Under the pieces are notes generated by a model. The model was not told where the DNA came from and ran no database searches. It worked only from the letters and a program-made list of their open reading frames with translations. Both the position numbers and the translations under genes were made by a program. This document shows, one piece after another, positions 18,701 through 27,660 of a stretch of 64,000 nt of DNA. Position 1 is the stretch's first letter; every line of letters starts with the position of its first letter. Origin of the DNA: Sulfitobacter albidus. Its GTDB lineage: Bacteria > Pseudomonadota > Alphaproteobacteria > Rhodobacterales > Rhodobacteraceae. The DNA lies in the NCBI RefSeq assembly GCF_018200035.1, contig NZ_CP073582.1:128821-192820 (forward strand). Reading direction: 5' to 3'.

Positions 18701-20903
18701 GACGAAATTAGGGGCGGTCAGGGCAACGACACAATCCTTGGCGGATCTGGCCGGGATACGATCTCTGACGGAGAGGGCGACGACTCAGTTGATGCCGGTT
18801 CGGGCGATGACATTATTGGCGGTTGGTCCGGCAATGATACATTCGACGGGGGACGGGTAACGACAGTATCGAGGGGGCGATGGCGCCGACAACATTCAGG
18901 GCGGCGCCGGTGATGACCTTTTGGTGGGCTATGATGCCGCAAATCTCGGCGGGGGCTCAACCGATGTCGCGATAGATGATGGAGCAGCCGATACGATTGA
19001 AGGAGGGACAGGCGCAGATACCATTGCGGGGGGGCGTGGTGCCGACAGCTTGTCGGGGGGCGATGATGCCGACACCTTCGTAATTCATGACAATTTTGGC
19101 AACGACACCATCTCGGGTGGCGAAGGCGGCATCGATGACGACGTAATTGATCTCAGCGCAATGACGGGCCCCGTCACCGTCAGCTTTACCGGTGACGAGG
19201 CGGGCACGATCACTGATGGCACCGATACGATCACCTTTTCCGAGATCGAGCAGGTCATCACCACCGATCAGGCGGATATCGTCGATGCGACCGGCAAGGC
19301 CGGCACAGGTGGGATCAGTGTCGACACCCGCTCGGGCAACGACACCATCACTGGCGGGAATGGCGACGATACGATCGTCGCGGGCGACGGGGATGACAAC
19401 GTCGATGGTGGCTCCGGCGCGGACAGGGTCGAGGGCGGCGCGGGCGCCGATACCGTATCGGGCGGCGGCGGGAGCGATACACTCATCGGCGGTGCTGGCG
19501 ATGACAGCCTGAATGGCGGCGGCAATGCCGACAGCATTGAGGGCGGCGACGGACAAGACACGATTCAGGGCGGTGCAGGTGGCGATACCATCGACGGTGG
19601 GGCCGGGGCTGACAGCATCGAGGGTGGCGGCGGCAATGATTTCATCCGCCACGCGGTCGGAGGTGACACAGTTGACGGCGGGGCCGGGAGCGACACAATT
19701 TACGGCGGATTTGCGCCAGGCGATGACGACGCCGTGCTGCGGGGTGGCGATGGCAACGACAGCATCGTCACCTACGGCGCGAATGACACGGTCTTCGGCG
19801 ATGCGGGCAACGACACGATTGTCGGAGACGCGGGGAACGAAAGCTTCGACGGCGGCGCCGATGACGACGACATCTGGGGCGGCGACGGCGATGATACGAT
19901 CACCGGCGGCACGGGCCGTGACACGGTCGAAGGGGGCGCAGGGAACGACAGTCTTTCAGGCGGCGACGGTGATGATGTCTTTGTCTACGCCCAGGCCGAA
20001 GGCGCCGACACCATCACTGATTTCAACTTTGGCAACTCCGGTGCCATCGGGGACGGCGATACGACCAACAACGATTTTATCGATCTGTCCGGATTCTATG
20101 ACCGGGTAGGTGAACTGCGCGAAGATTTCGATGACGACGGCGTTCTCAACCAATCAAACAGCACAGCCAACGGGGGTGATGTTGATTATTCGGATAACGC
20201 CCAGATGGACGCGAGCAATAACCTCACGTTCCAGGGGGCGAGCCGCGACAGCTTTACCGCCGACAATACCGGCGTAGTCTGCTTCGCCAAAGGCATGCGG
20301 ATTGCCACGCCCAGAGGTCCGCGCGCGGTCGAAAGCCTTGAGGCTGGAGATGTCGTCTGCACCCACAGCGGCGCCCTGCTGCCGTTGGTCTGGACCGGGA
20401 AAACGGAGCTGGCCCTGCAATCAGGTCACCGCGACCCGCGCCGTACCCCGGTTCGTATCAAGCCTGTTTCCGGCGGCGGCAATCGCGCCCTTCTTGTCTC
20501 ACCGCAGCACTGCATGCTCATGACCCTCTCCGACGGCAGCGAGGCTTTCGCACGCGCGCGACACCTGGCCGAAGAAACCAAACTGGCCTCCTATGCCCTG
20601 AGCCGCCCGCGCGTAAGCTACGTGCATCTTTGTCTCGCGCGGCATGACATCCTGATTTGCGAGGGCCGCCCGAGTGAGAGCTTTTATCCCGGCCGCTGGG
20701 CGCTGCGCAGCTTGCCAGAGCCCGATCTTGGCCGCCTCCTGCGGGCCGTCCCGACGGTGCGGCCAGGTGCCGGGGAGACGGGATACGGGCCGCGGGCCGC
20801 ACCGATCCTCGCCCGTCACGAAATCCGCAAATTAACAGCCGCAGGGACCCTTGCCTTTGCGCCGCTTGCGATGCCCGACACGCCGGTTCAGGTCGCGAGA
20901 TAG
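15740..20903 (+). pseudogene. Giant RTX (haemolysin-type calcium-binding) protein with C-terminal Hint domain, two frameshifts
   Basis: A GTG at 15740 starts MAWVKNVATHIVTSSNWNNP. Dozens of GGxGxDxUx nonapeptides follow in blocks, and they fold as calcium-binding parallel beta-rolls outside the cell. A Hint (hedgehog/intein-type) domain lies near the C-terminus (from VCFAKGMRIATPRGPRAVES, about base 20278), with LVSPQHCML. This combination is common in Rhodobacterales and is usually exported by type I secretion. The frame breaks at 18848-18852 and 18873-18877: adding one G to each G-run restores GGxGNDSIEGGDGADNIQGG without interruption. The repaired product is about 1,720 residues. The repeat offset (634 found, 636 expected for in-frame duplication) agrees with two lost bases. 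Confidence 0.85.
18419..19274 (+). repeat. Large internal duplication in the RTX gene
   Basis: Bases 18419-18640 and 19068-19274 are near-identical copies of a module that begins DADTFIIxDNFGNDxI and ends with a shared stretch through FSEIEQxITTDQ. A more diverged version is seen at about 17060-17200. The modules separate blocks of calcium-binding nonapeptides. Confidence 0.75.
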
Positions 20904-21006
20904 CGGCTGGATCATCCAATCGCTACCGGATCTTGCGTTTTGCAGGGCCCCCTGCCCTGACCGGCGGCCCGTTGCGGCCCGTCGAAATAAGTGTTCCTCG
21001 CAAAGT

Positions 21007-21771
21007 CTAGAGAGACGCGGTGATCCCACCGTCGACAAAAAGGGTGTGCCCGTTGACAAAGCTCGATGACGGACCCGACAGGAAAACCGCCGCACCAACC
21101 AGCTCTTCAACCTTGCCCCAACGGCCCGCAGGGGTTCGTTTTTCCAGCCAGTTGGTAAATTCGGGATCGGCGACGAGAGCCGCGTTCAGCGGCGTCTCGA
21201 AATAGCCCGGCGCGATGGCATTGCACTGCAGCCCATGGCGCGCCCAATCCGTCGCCATCCCCTTGGTCAGGTTCGCGACAGCCCCTTTGGTGGCGGTATA
21301 GGGCGCGATGCCCGGCCGCGCGAGCGCGGTCTGCACCGACGCGATGTTGATGATCTTGCCCGCCCCGCGCCCGATCATGTGACGCGCGACGGCCTGTCCC
21401 ACGTGGAAAACACTTGCGACATTGGTTTGCAACAAACGCTCGAAAGCGTCGGCTGGAAAATCCTCAAGCGTGCTGCGGTGCTGCATCCCGGCATTGTTGA
21501 TCAGGATGTCGATCGCGCCTGTCTCAGCCTCAAAGCGGTCCACGGCGGCACGCACCGCCGCGTGATCGGTCGCATCGAAGGCAAGTTCATGCACCGTCGC
21601 CCCATCCGCCCGCAAAGTCTCTGCCGCATCCGTCAGCTTTTCGGCGTCACGCCCGTTCAAAACGATTTCCGCGCCCGCCTCCGAAAGACCGCGCGCCAGC
21701 GCATACCCGATCCCCTGCGAGGATCCGGTGATCAGGGCGCGACGCCCGGTGAGATCAAAAAGGCTGGACAT
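21007..21771 (-). CDS. idnO: Gluconate 5-dehydrogenase (SDR family)
   Basis: This 254-aa classical short-chain dehydrogenase has the cofactor motif GSSQGIG (residues 16-22), NNAG (about 91), catalytic Ser in IASVQT and YTATK for the Tyr/Lys pair, and ends FVDGGITASL. The NAGMQHR and GYFETPLN segments are typical of IdnO/Gno. It interconverts 5-keto-D-gluconate and D-gluconate in the cytoplasm. The GGAG box just before the ATG supports the start. It is divergent from the idonate dehydrogenase gene, with 116 bases between starts, so the two form a small idonate/5-ketogluconate module with a shared control region. Confidence 0.85.
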   Translation of the reverse strand: MSSLFDLTGRRALITGSSQGIGYALARGLSEAGAEIVLNGRDAEKLTDAAETLRADGATVHELAFDATDHAAVRAAVDRFEAETGAIDILINNAGMQHRSTLEDFPADAFERLLQTNVASVFHVGQAVARHMIGRGAGKIINIASVQTALARPGIAPYTATKGAVANLTKGMATDWARHGLQCNAIAPGYFETPLNAALVADPEFTNWLEKRTPAGRWGKVEELVGAAVFLSGPSSSFVNGHTLFVDGGITASL

Positions 21772-21887
21772 GGACGGCTCCGGAATGAGGTAGCGGGATT
21801 GACCGCCGGACAGTTGTCGATACCTTGGTCACGCCCCCCCATGCTGTCAACTCACCCGGCAGCCTTCCTGGCCCTGAAAGGTCTGCC

Positions 21888-22916
21888 ATGAAAGTCGTCG
21901 TTGTCCATGCCGCGCGGGATTTGCGTGTTGAGACCCGCGAGATGCCCAAACCCGGCCCCGGTCAGGTGTTGGTCAAGCTGGCGGCAGGCGGGATCTGCGG
22001 ATCAGATCTGCATTACGTCAATCACGGTGGCTTCGGCACCGTGCGGCTACGCGAGCCGATGATCCTCGGCCACGAAGTTGCGGGCCATATTGAAAGCGTG
22101 GGCGCGGGCGTCGCGGATCTGATGCCCGGCACGCTTGTCGCCGTCTCGCCCTCGCGACCTTGCGGCAGCTGCAGCTTTTGCAACGAGGGTCGTCAGAACC
22201 ACTGCCTGAACATGCGCTTTTACGGCTCCGCGATGCCGTTCCCGCATATTCAGGGTGCGTTTCGGGAGTACATCGTGGCGGATGCGGCGCAATGTGCGGA
22301 TGCGGGCGCGCTGACGCCCGGTGAGGCCGCAATGGCCGAGCCCCTCGCCGTCGTGCTGCACGCCGCGCGGCAAGTCGGTGATCTGATGGGGCGTCGGGTG
22401 CTGGTGACGGGCTGCGGGCCGATTGGCCTGCTCGCCGTACTGGTCGCGCGCGCCGCAGGCGCGGTCGAGATCGTGGCGACCGATATTTCAGACTTCACGC
22501 TTGCCAAAGCGCGCGAGGTCGGGGCGGATGCGACAGTAAACGTGGCGCGCGAGGATCAAAGCCTGGATCGATTCAGCGCGGGCAAAGGGTATTTCGATAC
22601 GCTGTTCGAATGTTCTGGCGTGGCCTCCGCGCTTGCCGCCGCGGTACCCGTCCTGCGCCCCGGTGCGACGATCGCGCAGCTTGGCCTTGGCGGAGACATG
22701 ACACTGCCCCTGCAAGCCATGACCGCCAAGGAACTTCAGCTTAAGGGCTCGTTCCGCTTTCACGCGGAGTTTTTCACGGGGGTCGAGATGATGCGTCGCG
22801 GCAGGCTGAACACGGCGCCACTGATCACGCACCGCTATTCCATCGACGAGGCGCAGGCCGCCTTCGCCATGGCATCGGACCGCACACAGGCGATCAAGGT
22901 CAATCTGACCCTCTGA
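21888..22916 (+). CDS. idnD: L-idonate 5-dehydrogenase (zinc-dependent MDR family)
   Basis: This 342-aa medium-chain dehydrogenase has the catalytic zinc region CGSDLHY and GHEVAG, a structural-zinc cysteine cluster CGSCSFCNEGRQNHC, and the nucleotide-binding GCGPIGLLA. The GICGSDLHYVNHGGFG and LREPMILGHE pattern matches IdnD rather than general sorbitol dehydrogenase. It oxidises L-idonate to 5-keto-D-gluconate, which the divergent IdnO product reduces to gluconate. The ATG at 21888 was preferred over 21825 because it has an AAGG box and begins the conserved domain. Confidence 0.85.
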   Translation: MKVVVVHAARDLRVETREMPKPGPGQVLVKLAAGGICGSDLHYVNHGGFGTVRLREPMILGHEVAGHIESVGAGVADLMPGTLVAVSPSRPCGSCSFCNEGRQNHCLNMRFYGSAMPFPHIQGAFREYIVADAAQCADAGALTPGEAAMAEPLAVVLHAARQVGDLMGRRVLVTGCGPIGLLAVLVARAAGAVEIVATDISDFTLAKAREVGADATVNVAREDQSLDRFSAGKGYFDTLFECSGVASALAAAVPVLRPGATIAQLGLGGDMTLPLQAMTAKELQLKGSFRFHAEFFTGVEMMRRGRLNTAPLITHRYSIDEAQAAFAMASDRTQAIKVNLTL

Positions 22917-23054
22917 CCACACAGATTGCGGCCCTGGCGGTCACATTTCCGATCCCATACCGCTGATTCGCCGCGCGATCCGGATGCAATTCTTGCACCT
23001 TAACAAATAGTTAACGCGGCCCTGCCTCAGCGGTCACGATCCGGTCACGCCGCT

Positions 23055-23078
23055 CCTGTCTTTTAGACCAAAGACAGG
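23055..23078 (+). promoter_or_regulatory. Perfect 9-bp stem-loop abutting the haloperoxidase ribosome-binding site
   Basis: Bases 23055-23063 pair perfectly with 23070-23078 across a 6-base loop. The distal arm ends within the AGGAGG ribosome-binding site (23076-23081), which lies 5 bases before the ATG at 23087. The hairpin could hide part of that site in the mRNA, or the DNA palindrome could be an operator. There is no T-run, so it is not a terminator. Confidence 0.6.
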
Positions 23079-23086
23079 AGGACGCC

Positions 23087-25105
23087 ATGAAAGATCACTG
23101 CCCCTATAGCCAGCCGACACCCTCGCCTGATGCACGCGCGCATGTGGCCGAAGGTCACGCACGGCGCGCACAGGCGGCAGATCACGCCGCCACACCGCTG
23201 GTGTCGGCGCACAACGGCGAGGCCGAGGATTTTGCCCAAAGCTGGCCTACGAATTTTACCAAAGGGCTGCCGCACGATTGCTACGGCAATGTCGACCCGA
23301 CGGCCTATGCCACGTTCTTTCGCGAGGTTGCGCGGCCGACCTACACGAGCCCGAACGGGCAACGCCGCGCCGCGTTCGATGTGCCGCGCTACACGGGCTC
23401 GTTCCGCACGGCACCCACCCGCGGCGAGACCCCATTTGACTGGCGCGGCTGGGAAAGCCCACTCGCAGGCCATCAGTTCACGCTCGAAGGTCCCGGCCCT
23501 GCCGCCGTCGGCATGGCACCCGCGCCGCGCCTTGGCTCGGATGAGCTTGCGGGCGAGATGGCCGAGCTTTATGCCATGGCGCATCTGCGCGATCTGTCGT
23601 TCGAGGATATGCGCGACGGGGCGGGTGATGCCGGTGTTGTCACCGATGCGCTGTGCAAATTGCCCTGGTTCCAGCCCGGCGGCGATGCGCGCGACGCGGA
23701 TGGCGCACCGCTTGATCCTGTCTCGACCGCGCGGCGGGCCCGCGACGGTGGCCCACTGTGCACACAAACGCTTTTTCGCGGTTCCAGCCCCGGCTGTGCG
23801 GCGGGGCCGTATCTGTCGCAATTCATACTGCAGGGCCACGACAGCCGCGGCGGCGGTCGGGCACAAATGGAAGCTGTGCAGCAAATCCACGGCCGCGCCC
23901 GGCGCAGTGACGGCACCCGCATCAGCGCCCGCGACGGGATGATCCTGTTTGGCGCGCAGCGCATTGATCAGCGGATCGAGCCGCAGACGCCCGGCGTCGA
24001 CTATCTGCGCGACTGGGCCGAATGGCTCGACGTCCAGAACGGCGCCAACACCAAGAACGAACAGGCGTTCGATCCCGATATCCCGCTCAAGTTCATTGAA
24101 ACGCCACGCGATCTGGCAAGCTACGTGCATTTCGATGCGCTTTATCAGGCCTATCTCAACGCCTGCCTGCTGATGCTCAGCTGGGGCACGCCGATGGATC
24201 CGGGCTTGCCCGAGCCGAACACATCGCTCAGCCGCACACCCTTTGCCACATGGGGCGGGCCACATATCCTGACGCTGGTGACAGAGGTCGCCACCCGCGC
24301 GCTGCGCGCCGTGCGCCGTCAGAAATTTCAGATCCACAACCGTGCCCGCCCGGAAAAGCTGGGTCAGGTAGCAAGCCTTGTCGCCAACGGTCACGGCGAC
24401 ACGCTGGGGCTGGCGAGTGATCCGGCGCAGGCACACCTGGAAAAGCTGGGTGCGGCAAAGCACCACGATTTCGACCTGCTGCACGCCATCGCACAGGCTG
24501 ACGAATCCCCGCAATTTGCCCAAAGCGAAGGGGCGTGGGGCGGTTTGCCCGACAACGGTTGCAATCTGTTGCTCCCCATGGCCTACCCCGAAGGCTCGCC
24601 CATGCATCCTTCCTACGGGGCCGGTCACGCGACGGTGGCGGGCGCTTGCGTCACGGTGCTCAAGGCGTTTTTTGCCACACGCGCCACCGACGGCAGCGCG
24701 CTGACGCTCGAACAGGCTGGCGCGCCTGCGGTGTTCGTGCCCGCGCCGGGCGGTCTGGCGCTGAGCGAATGCACGCGGCAGGGCGACACCACGCAAGCGC
24801 TTACGTTGGAGGGAGAACTCAACAAGCTCGCCGCCAACATCTCCATCGGGCGCAACATGGCCGGTGTGCACTTCTACAGCGACTATTTCGACAGTCTGCG
24901 GCTGGGCGAGCGTATCGCCGTCGGCATCCTGGCAGAGCAGATGGTAACCTATACCGAAGGTGTGACCCTCTCGCTCGACAGTTTTGACGGGGACGCACTC
25001 AAGATCCACGGTGACGGGCTGGGCGGGTTTGGCGTCGACGTGGCTGGGGGCGATTACGACAGCTGGCGGCTGCGCCACGTGCCGCAATCCCCCGCGGGAG
25101 TGTAA
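23087..25105 (+). CDS. Vanadium-dependent bromoperoxidase/haloperoxidase
   Basis: This 672-aa protein has an acid-phosphatase-type core in its C-terminal half. Vanadate-binding residues expected from algal enzymes are seen as Lys413 and Arg421 (QKFQIHNRARPE), the HPSYGAGHAT motif with His514, and Arg589/His595 in ISIGRNMAGVHFYSDY. These enzymes use hydrogen peroxide to oxidise bromide or chloride to hypohalous acid. The residue before Gly-His is Ala512, where characterised algal enzymes have Ser. No signal peptide is obvious. A strong AGGAGG box and a stem-loop lie just upstream. A 70-aa membrane protein gene starts 3 bases after the stop, and a terminator closes the pair. Confidence 0.93.
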   Translation: MKDHCPYSQPTPSPDARAHVAEGHARRAQAADHAATPLVSAHNGEAEDFAQSWPTNFTKGLPHDCYGNVDPTAYATFFREVARPTYTSPNGQRRAAFDVPRYTGSFRTAPTRGETPFDWRGWESPLAGHQFTLEGPGPAAVGMAPAPRLGSDELAGEMAELYAMAHLRDLSFEDMRDGAGDAGVVTDALCKLPWFQPGGDARDADGAPLDPVSTARRARDGGPLCTQTLFRGSSPGCAAGPYLSQFILQGHDSRGGGRAQMEAVQQIHGRARRSDGTRISARDGMILFGAQRIDQRIEPQTPGVDYLRDWAEWLDVQNGANTKNEQAFDPDIPLKFIETPRDLASYVHFDALYQAYLNACLLMLSWGTPMDPGLPEPNTSLSRTPFATWGGPHILTLVTEVATRALRAVRRQKFQIHNRARPEKLGQVASLVANGHGDTLGLASDPAQAHLEKLGAAKHHDFDLLHAIAQADESPQFAQSEGAWGGLPDNGCNLLLPMAYPEGSPMHPSYGAGHATVAGACVTVLKAFFATRATDGSALTLEQAGAPAVFVPAPGGLALSECTRQGDTTQALTLEGELNKLAANISIGRNMAGVHFYSDYFDSLRLGERIAVGILAEQMVTYTEGVTLSLDSFDGDALKIHGDGLGGFGVDVAGGDYDSWRLRHVPQSPAGV

Positions 25106-25108
25106 TCG

Positions 25109-25321
25109 ATGCTCAAGGTTCTGCCCACCCGCCTGCCCCTACGTGTCGAGGCGCCGACTGTCCGGTCGCTGGGGCATGCGCTCTCAACCGTGCTGATCCT
25201 CATGATGATGGGGCTGATTGCCCTTGTCATCCTCTACCTCATTTCGTGCGTTCCCGACCTTTTGCGCACGTATTCCCATGACGGGGCAAGACTGGGTGTG
25301 AGCTTCTTCCCTCACACCTGA
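25109..25321 (+). CDS. Small single-span membrane protein in the haloperoxidase operon
   Basis: This 70-aa protein has one clear transmembrane helix (about residues 27-48, STVLILMMMGLIALVILYLI) flanked by a basic N-terminal segment with several Arg residues. Its ATG lies 3 bases after the haloperoxidase stop and a strong terminator follows 18 bases after its own stop, so it belongs to that operon. Family not recognised. It may anchor or assist the peroxidase, but that is inferred from position only. Confidence 0.65.
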   Translation: MLKVLPTRLPLRVEAPTVRSLGHALSTVLILMMMGLIALVILYLISCVPDLLRTYSHDGARLGVSFFPHT

Positions 25322-25338
25322 CGCTGCCCTGCCACTGG

Positions 25339-25376
25339 GGGACCGCGGTGCACTCCCCTCCGCGGTCCCTCTTTTT
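25339..25376 (+). terminator. Rho-independent terminator of the haloperoxidase operon
   Basis: A perfect 10-bp GC-rich stem (25339-25348 with 25360-25369) and an 11-base loop are followed by TCTTTTT. It ends the haloperoxidase/small-membrane-protein transcript and separates it from the unknown gene at 25400. Confidence 0.9.
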
Positions 25377-25399
25377 CCATCATAGAACCGGAACGCTAC

Positions 25400-26644
25400 A
25401 TGCCCTACTCCTTCTCTCCCGGTCAGGCCGATCCCGGCATAAACCCGGATACGCTTGCTGCTTGGCAGGGCCAGATCACGCGGACGCTCGCGCAGCTGGA
25501 CGCTGCGGCCCCCAATCCATTGCTCTGCGTCGATCCGCACGACCTCGAGGCGCGGGGTCCCGCAATTCCTGTCACATGGTCCGGCAGCCCACGCGACGCG
25601 CGCGACTGCCTCGGCGACACGCTCGCAGCAGAGCTTGCGGATTGCGGATGGCCGGGCCGGGCCGAACTGCAAAACGAGCATCTGGAGTATACCCTGCTGA
25701 TGCGCCCTGATGCCTCCGGCACCCTGCGCCCGAAAAGATTTGTCGCCACGACCGAGCTGGCTGAGTGGTGGCGGCTGATGGCGCTGCACGACATCGACGG
25801 ATTTCTGCGCAGCATTCACCGCACCCTGCGCCAGCGCTACAGCTGTGCAGCACTTTTCGGGATCAGTGCCGATTGCTGGCGTGGTCTGTCAATCGACCGC
25901 CGGACCGCGCTTTTTGACCGGCGGCTGATCGGGCGCGGGCCACATCAGCCACCTGAACATCCGCTGAACGTGCAGCACGCCCTGTTTCTGAGCAATCCGG
26001 CAAATTCGCTGATCGCTTTTCTCGAAATGGTGCATGCGGGCGCGCGCGCCTTCGTGAGTGGCACTGCAGACCGCCCGCGCCGCGCGCGCATCGAGGAAGT
26101 TTTCGCCGCGACCGACCGGGCCGACGCCTATTGCCGGGCTGCCCCGGCGGCCCTGACACGCGGGATCCGTGATCTGATCCTCCCGGACCCAACTGGGCCT
26201 GCACGCCGCGCGGCGATGGCCGAACCGTTCGGCATTTATATGCACGGGATCGATACCCAGCGCTTTACGCTCGGCGGCGCCCCCCTGCCCGGAAGCTGGA
26301 CACGCTTTAGCCGGGGGCGCGACGGGCGGTTCATGCGTCTCGAATTCGGGCCGACGGATGCCGAACCTCTCTTCTTGGATGATATTCGCGTGGGCACGCA
26401 AACCGGAGCACCACCGCTGCGCGGCTACGATCTGGCCGCTGCAATCTCCGTTGGGCCCATCCTGTGCGTCGAAGGGCGCGCCTGCCAAGAGGCGCCGCGC
26501 ACCCACGTACCCGCCTGCGCGCCCGGCACGCTGGTTTGCGGCCTGCCCGACAGCCCGCGCAGCCGGACACTCGCGGCTTTTGCCGATCTGTTCGAGATGC
26601 CACCCGATTGGAACCACCTCAACGGAGTGCTTCGGGTTGGCTGA
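25400..26644 (+). CDS. Uncharacterised 414-aa protein next to a YcaO gene
   Basis: Family not recognised. The protein is soluble, rich in Arg, Ala and Pro, with no signal peptide or membrane span. Cysteines are scattered singly (LLCVDPHD, YSCAALFG, ADCWRG, ILCVEGRACQE, VCGLPD). It follows a terminator, so it needs its own promoter in the short gap, where none is obvious. Its last 26 bases overlap the convergent YcaO gene. It may be a partner in the putative peptide-modification locus, but I see no E1-like or TfuA-like motif in it. Confidence 0.6.
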   Translation: MPYSFSPGQADPGINPDTLAAWQGQITRTLAQLDAAAPNPLLCVDPHDLEARGPAIPVTWSGSPRDARDCLGDTLAAELADCGWPGRAELQNEHLEYTLLMRPDASGTLRPKRFVATTELAEWWRLMALHDIDGFLRSIHRTLRQRYSCAALFGISADCWRGLSIDRRTALFDRRLIGRGPHQPPEHPLNVQHALFLSNPANSLIAFLEMVHAGARAFVSGTADRPRRARIEEVFAATDRADAYCRAAPAALTRGIRDLILPDPTGPARRAAMAEPFGIYMHGIDTQRFTLGGAPLPGSWTRFSRGRDGRFMRLEFGPTDAEPLFLDDIRVGTQTGAPPLRGYDLAAAISVGPILCVEGRACQEAPRTHVPACAPGTLVCGLPDSPRSRTLAAFADLFEMPPDWNHLNGVLRVG

Positions 26645-27590
26645 GCGTCCTCTGTTCGACCGGTACGGCCTTGAACACCGGCAACGGCAGCTCCTGTGCC
26701 GTCATGTCAAACACCGCCACGGGTTGGCCAAGCACATCCGCAGCCGCGCGCAGCGCATCACCAAGGCTCGGATTGGCAGGGCTAATCCCGCTCGCCTCAG
26801 TGTCCGCATCGGGGCAGGCTGGGCGATCCGCACGGGCCCCACGGTAAAGGGCAAAAAGCCGCGCTTCGGTTTGGGCCAGGCCCTGTGCCAACACGCCGCG
26901 ATGCTCCAGCGCGGCCATGTTGCGCCAGGACACGATCGCCTCCTCGATTGCGCGGCGCACGGTTTCTTCAAGGGCACCCCCAAAGGCACTGCCGTAGGTC
27001 GGACGCCCGCCGTCGAAATCCGCGCAAACCGCGCGCACCAGTACCCCGACCCCCGCATACGGCGTTACGTGCAGATCAATCCCGCGCAAATGCGTCTTAA
27101 GCCAATCGGCGAGCGGGCTTTGCCAGCCCGTCAGCCGGTGGGTGAGCCCCCGTGCCTCCAGCCCGTGTTCGAGACATTCCAATACCGCCCACATCGCCGC
27201 CGCTTCCGGCGAGGGACCGGCTGCCGCCCCTTTGGAGGACACAGTTCCCGCCGTCCCCGGAGCCCCCAGCGCAAGCGCAGTACGCGGCATCCTGTAGATC
27301 TCGCCATCGGACGCCATCACACTTTCGAGCGTTTCGCTGGCATCGCTGCTGAATTGCAGGGCATAGCGTTCGATTGCCTCAAACCCGGCGAGCCGCGCTG
27401 CAGCCGGCGCCGTGGCACCACAGCCAAACGCGACGCGCAGGCCCACCGCATCCTCGGGCGGCCGCGCGCCTGCGCGCAGATGCACGATGCGCACCGCAGC
27501 ACTCAACGGCGCATTGGGCGGCACAGCGAGGGCCTGCGCGCCGGAAATCAGCCCGCGCTGCTCGGCCAGATCAATCCAATCATCCGTCAT
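26619..27590 (-). CDS. YcaO-domain protein (ATP-dependent backbone modification of a peptide or protein)
   Basis: This 323-aa protein has YcaO hallmarks: ARLAGFEAIERYAL (Glu71, Glu74, Arg75), SKGAAAGPSPEAAAMWAVLE leading to a second E-x-x-E (Glu138, Glu141), and YGSAFGGALEETVRRAIEEA (Glu216/217), which correspond to the Mg-ATP site glutamates. The end region VAVFDMTAQELPLPVFKAVP resembles stand-alone or TfuA-associated YcaOs. YcaO enzymes phosphorylate backbone amides to form azolines, thioamides or amidines. The frame extends upstream to 27842, but the ATG at 27590 is the sensible start because the rest would lie antisense to the peptide gene. It is divergent from that gene by 70 bases. No E1-like or TfuA gene was found in the window. 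Confidence 0.8.
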   Translation of the reverse strand: MTDDWIDLAEQRGLISGAQALAVPPNAPLSAAVRIVHLRAGARPPEDAVGLRVAFGCGATAPAAARLAGFEAIERYALQFSSDASETLESVMASDGEIYRMPRTALALGAPGTAGTVSSKGAAAGPSPEAAAMWAVLECLEHGLEARGLTHRLTGWQSPLADWLKTHLRGIDLHVTPYAGVGVLVRAVCADFDGGRPTYGSAFGGALEETVRRAIEEAIVSWRNMAALEHRGVLAQGLAQTEARLFALYRGARADRPACPDADTEASGISPANPSLGDALRAAADVLGQPVAVFDMTAQELPLPVFKAVPVEQRTLSQPEALR

Positions 27591-27660
27591 TTCACTTTCA
27601 TAAATGACATACACCGCCCTATAGTACCACGGGGCACAACACCAAGAGGGGGAACGCCAG

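Noticed and set aside
20945..20958. Short GC-rich mirror repeat after the RTX gene as terminator
   Set aside because: The stem is only six pairs with a two-base loop and no T-run; termination there cannot be supported.
23063..25087. 674-codon minus-strand open frame
   Set aside because: It lies fully antisense to the vanadium haloperoxidase, whose catalytic motifs are unmistakable; the antisense product is Arg/His-rich with no domain.
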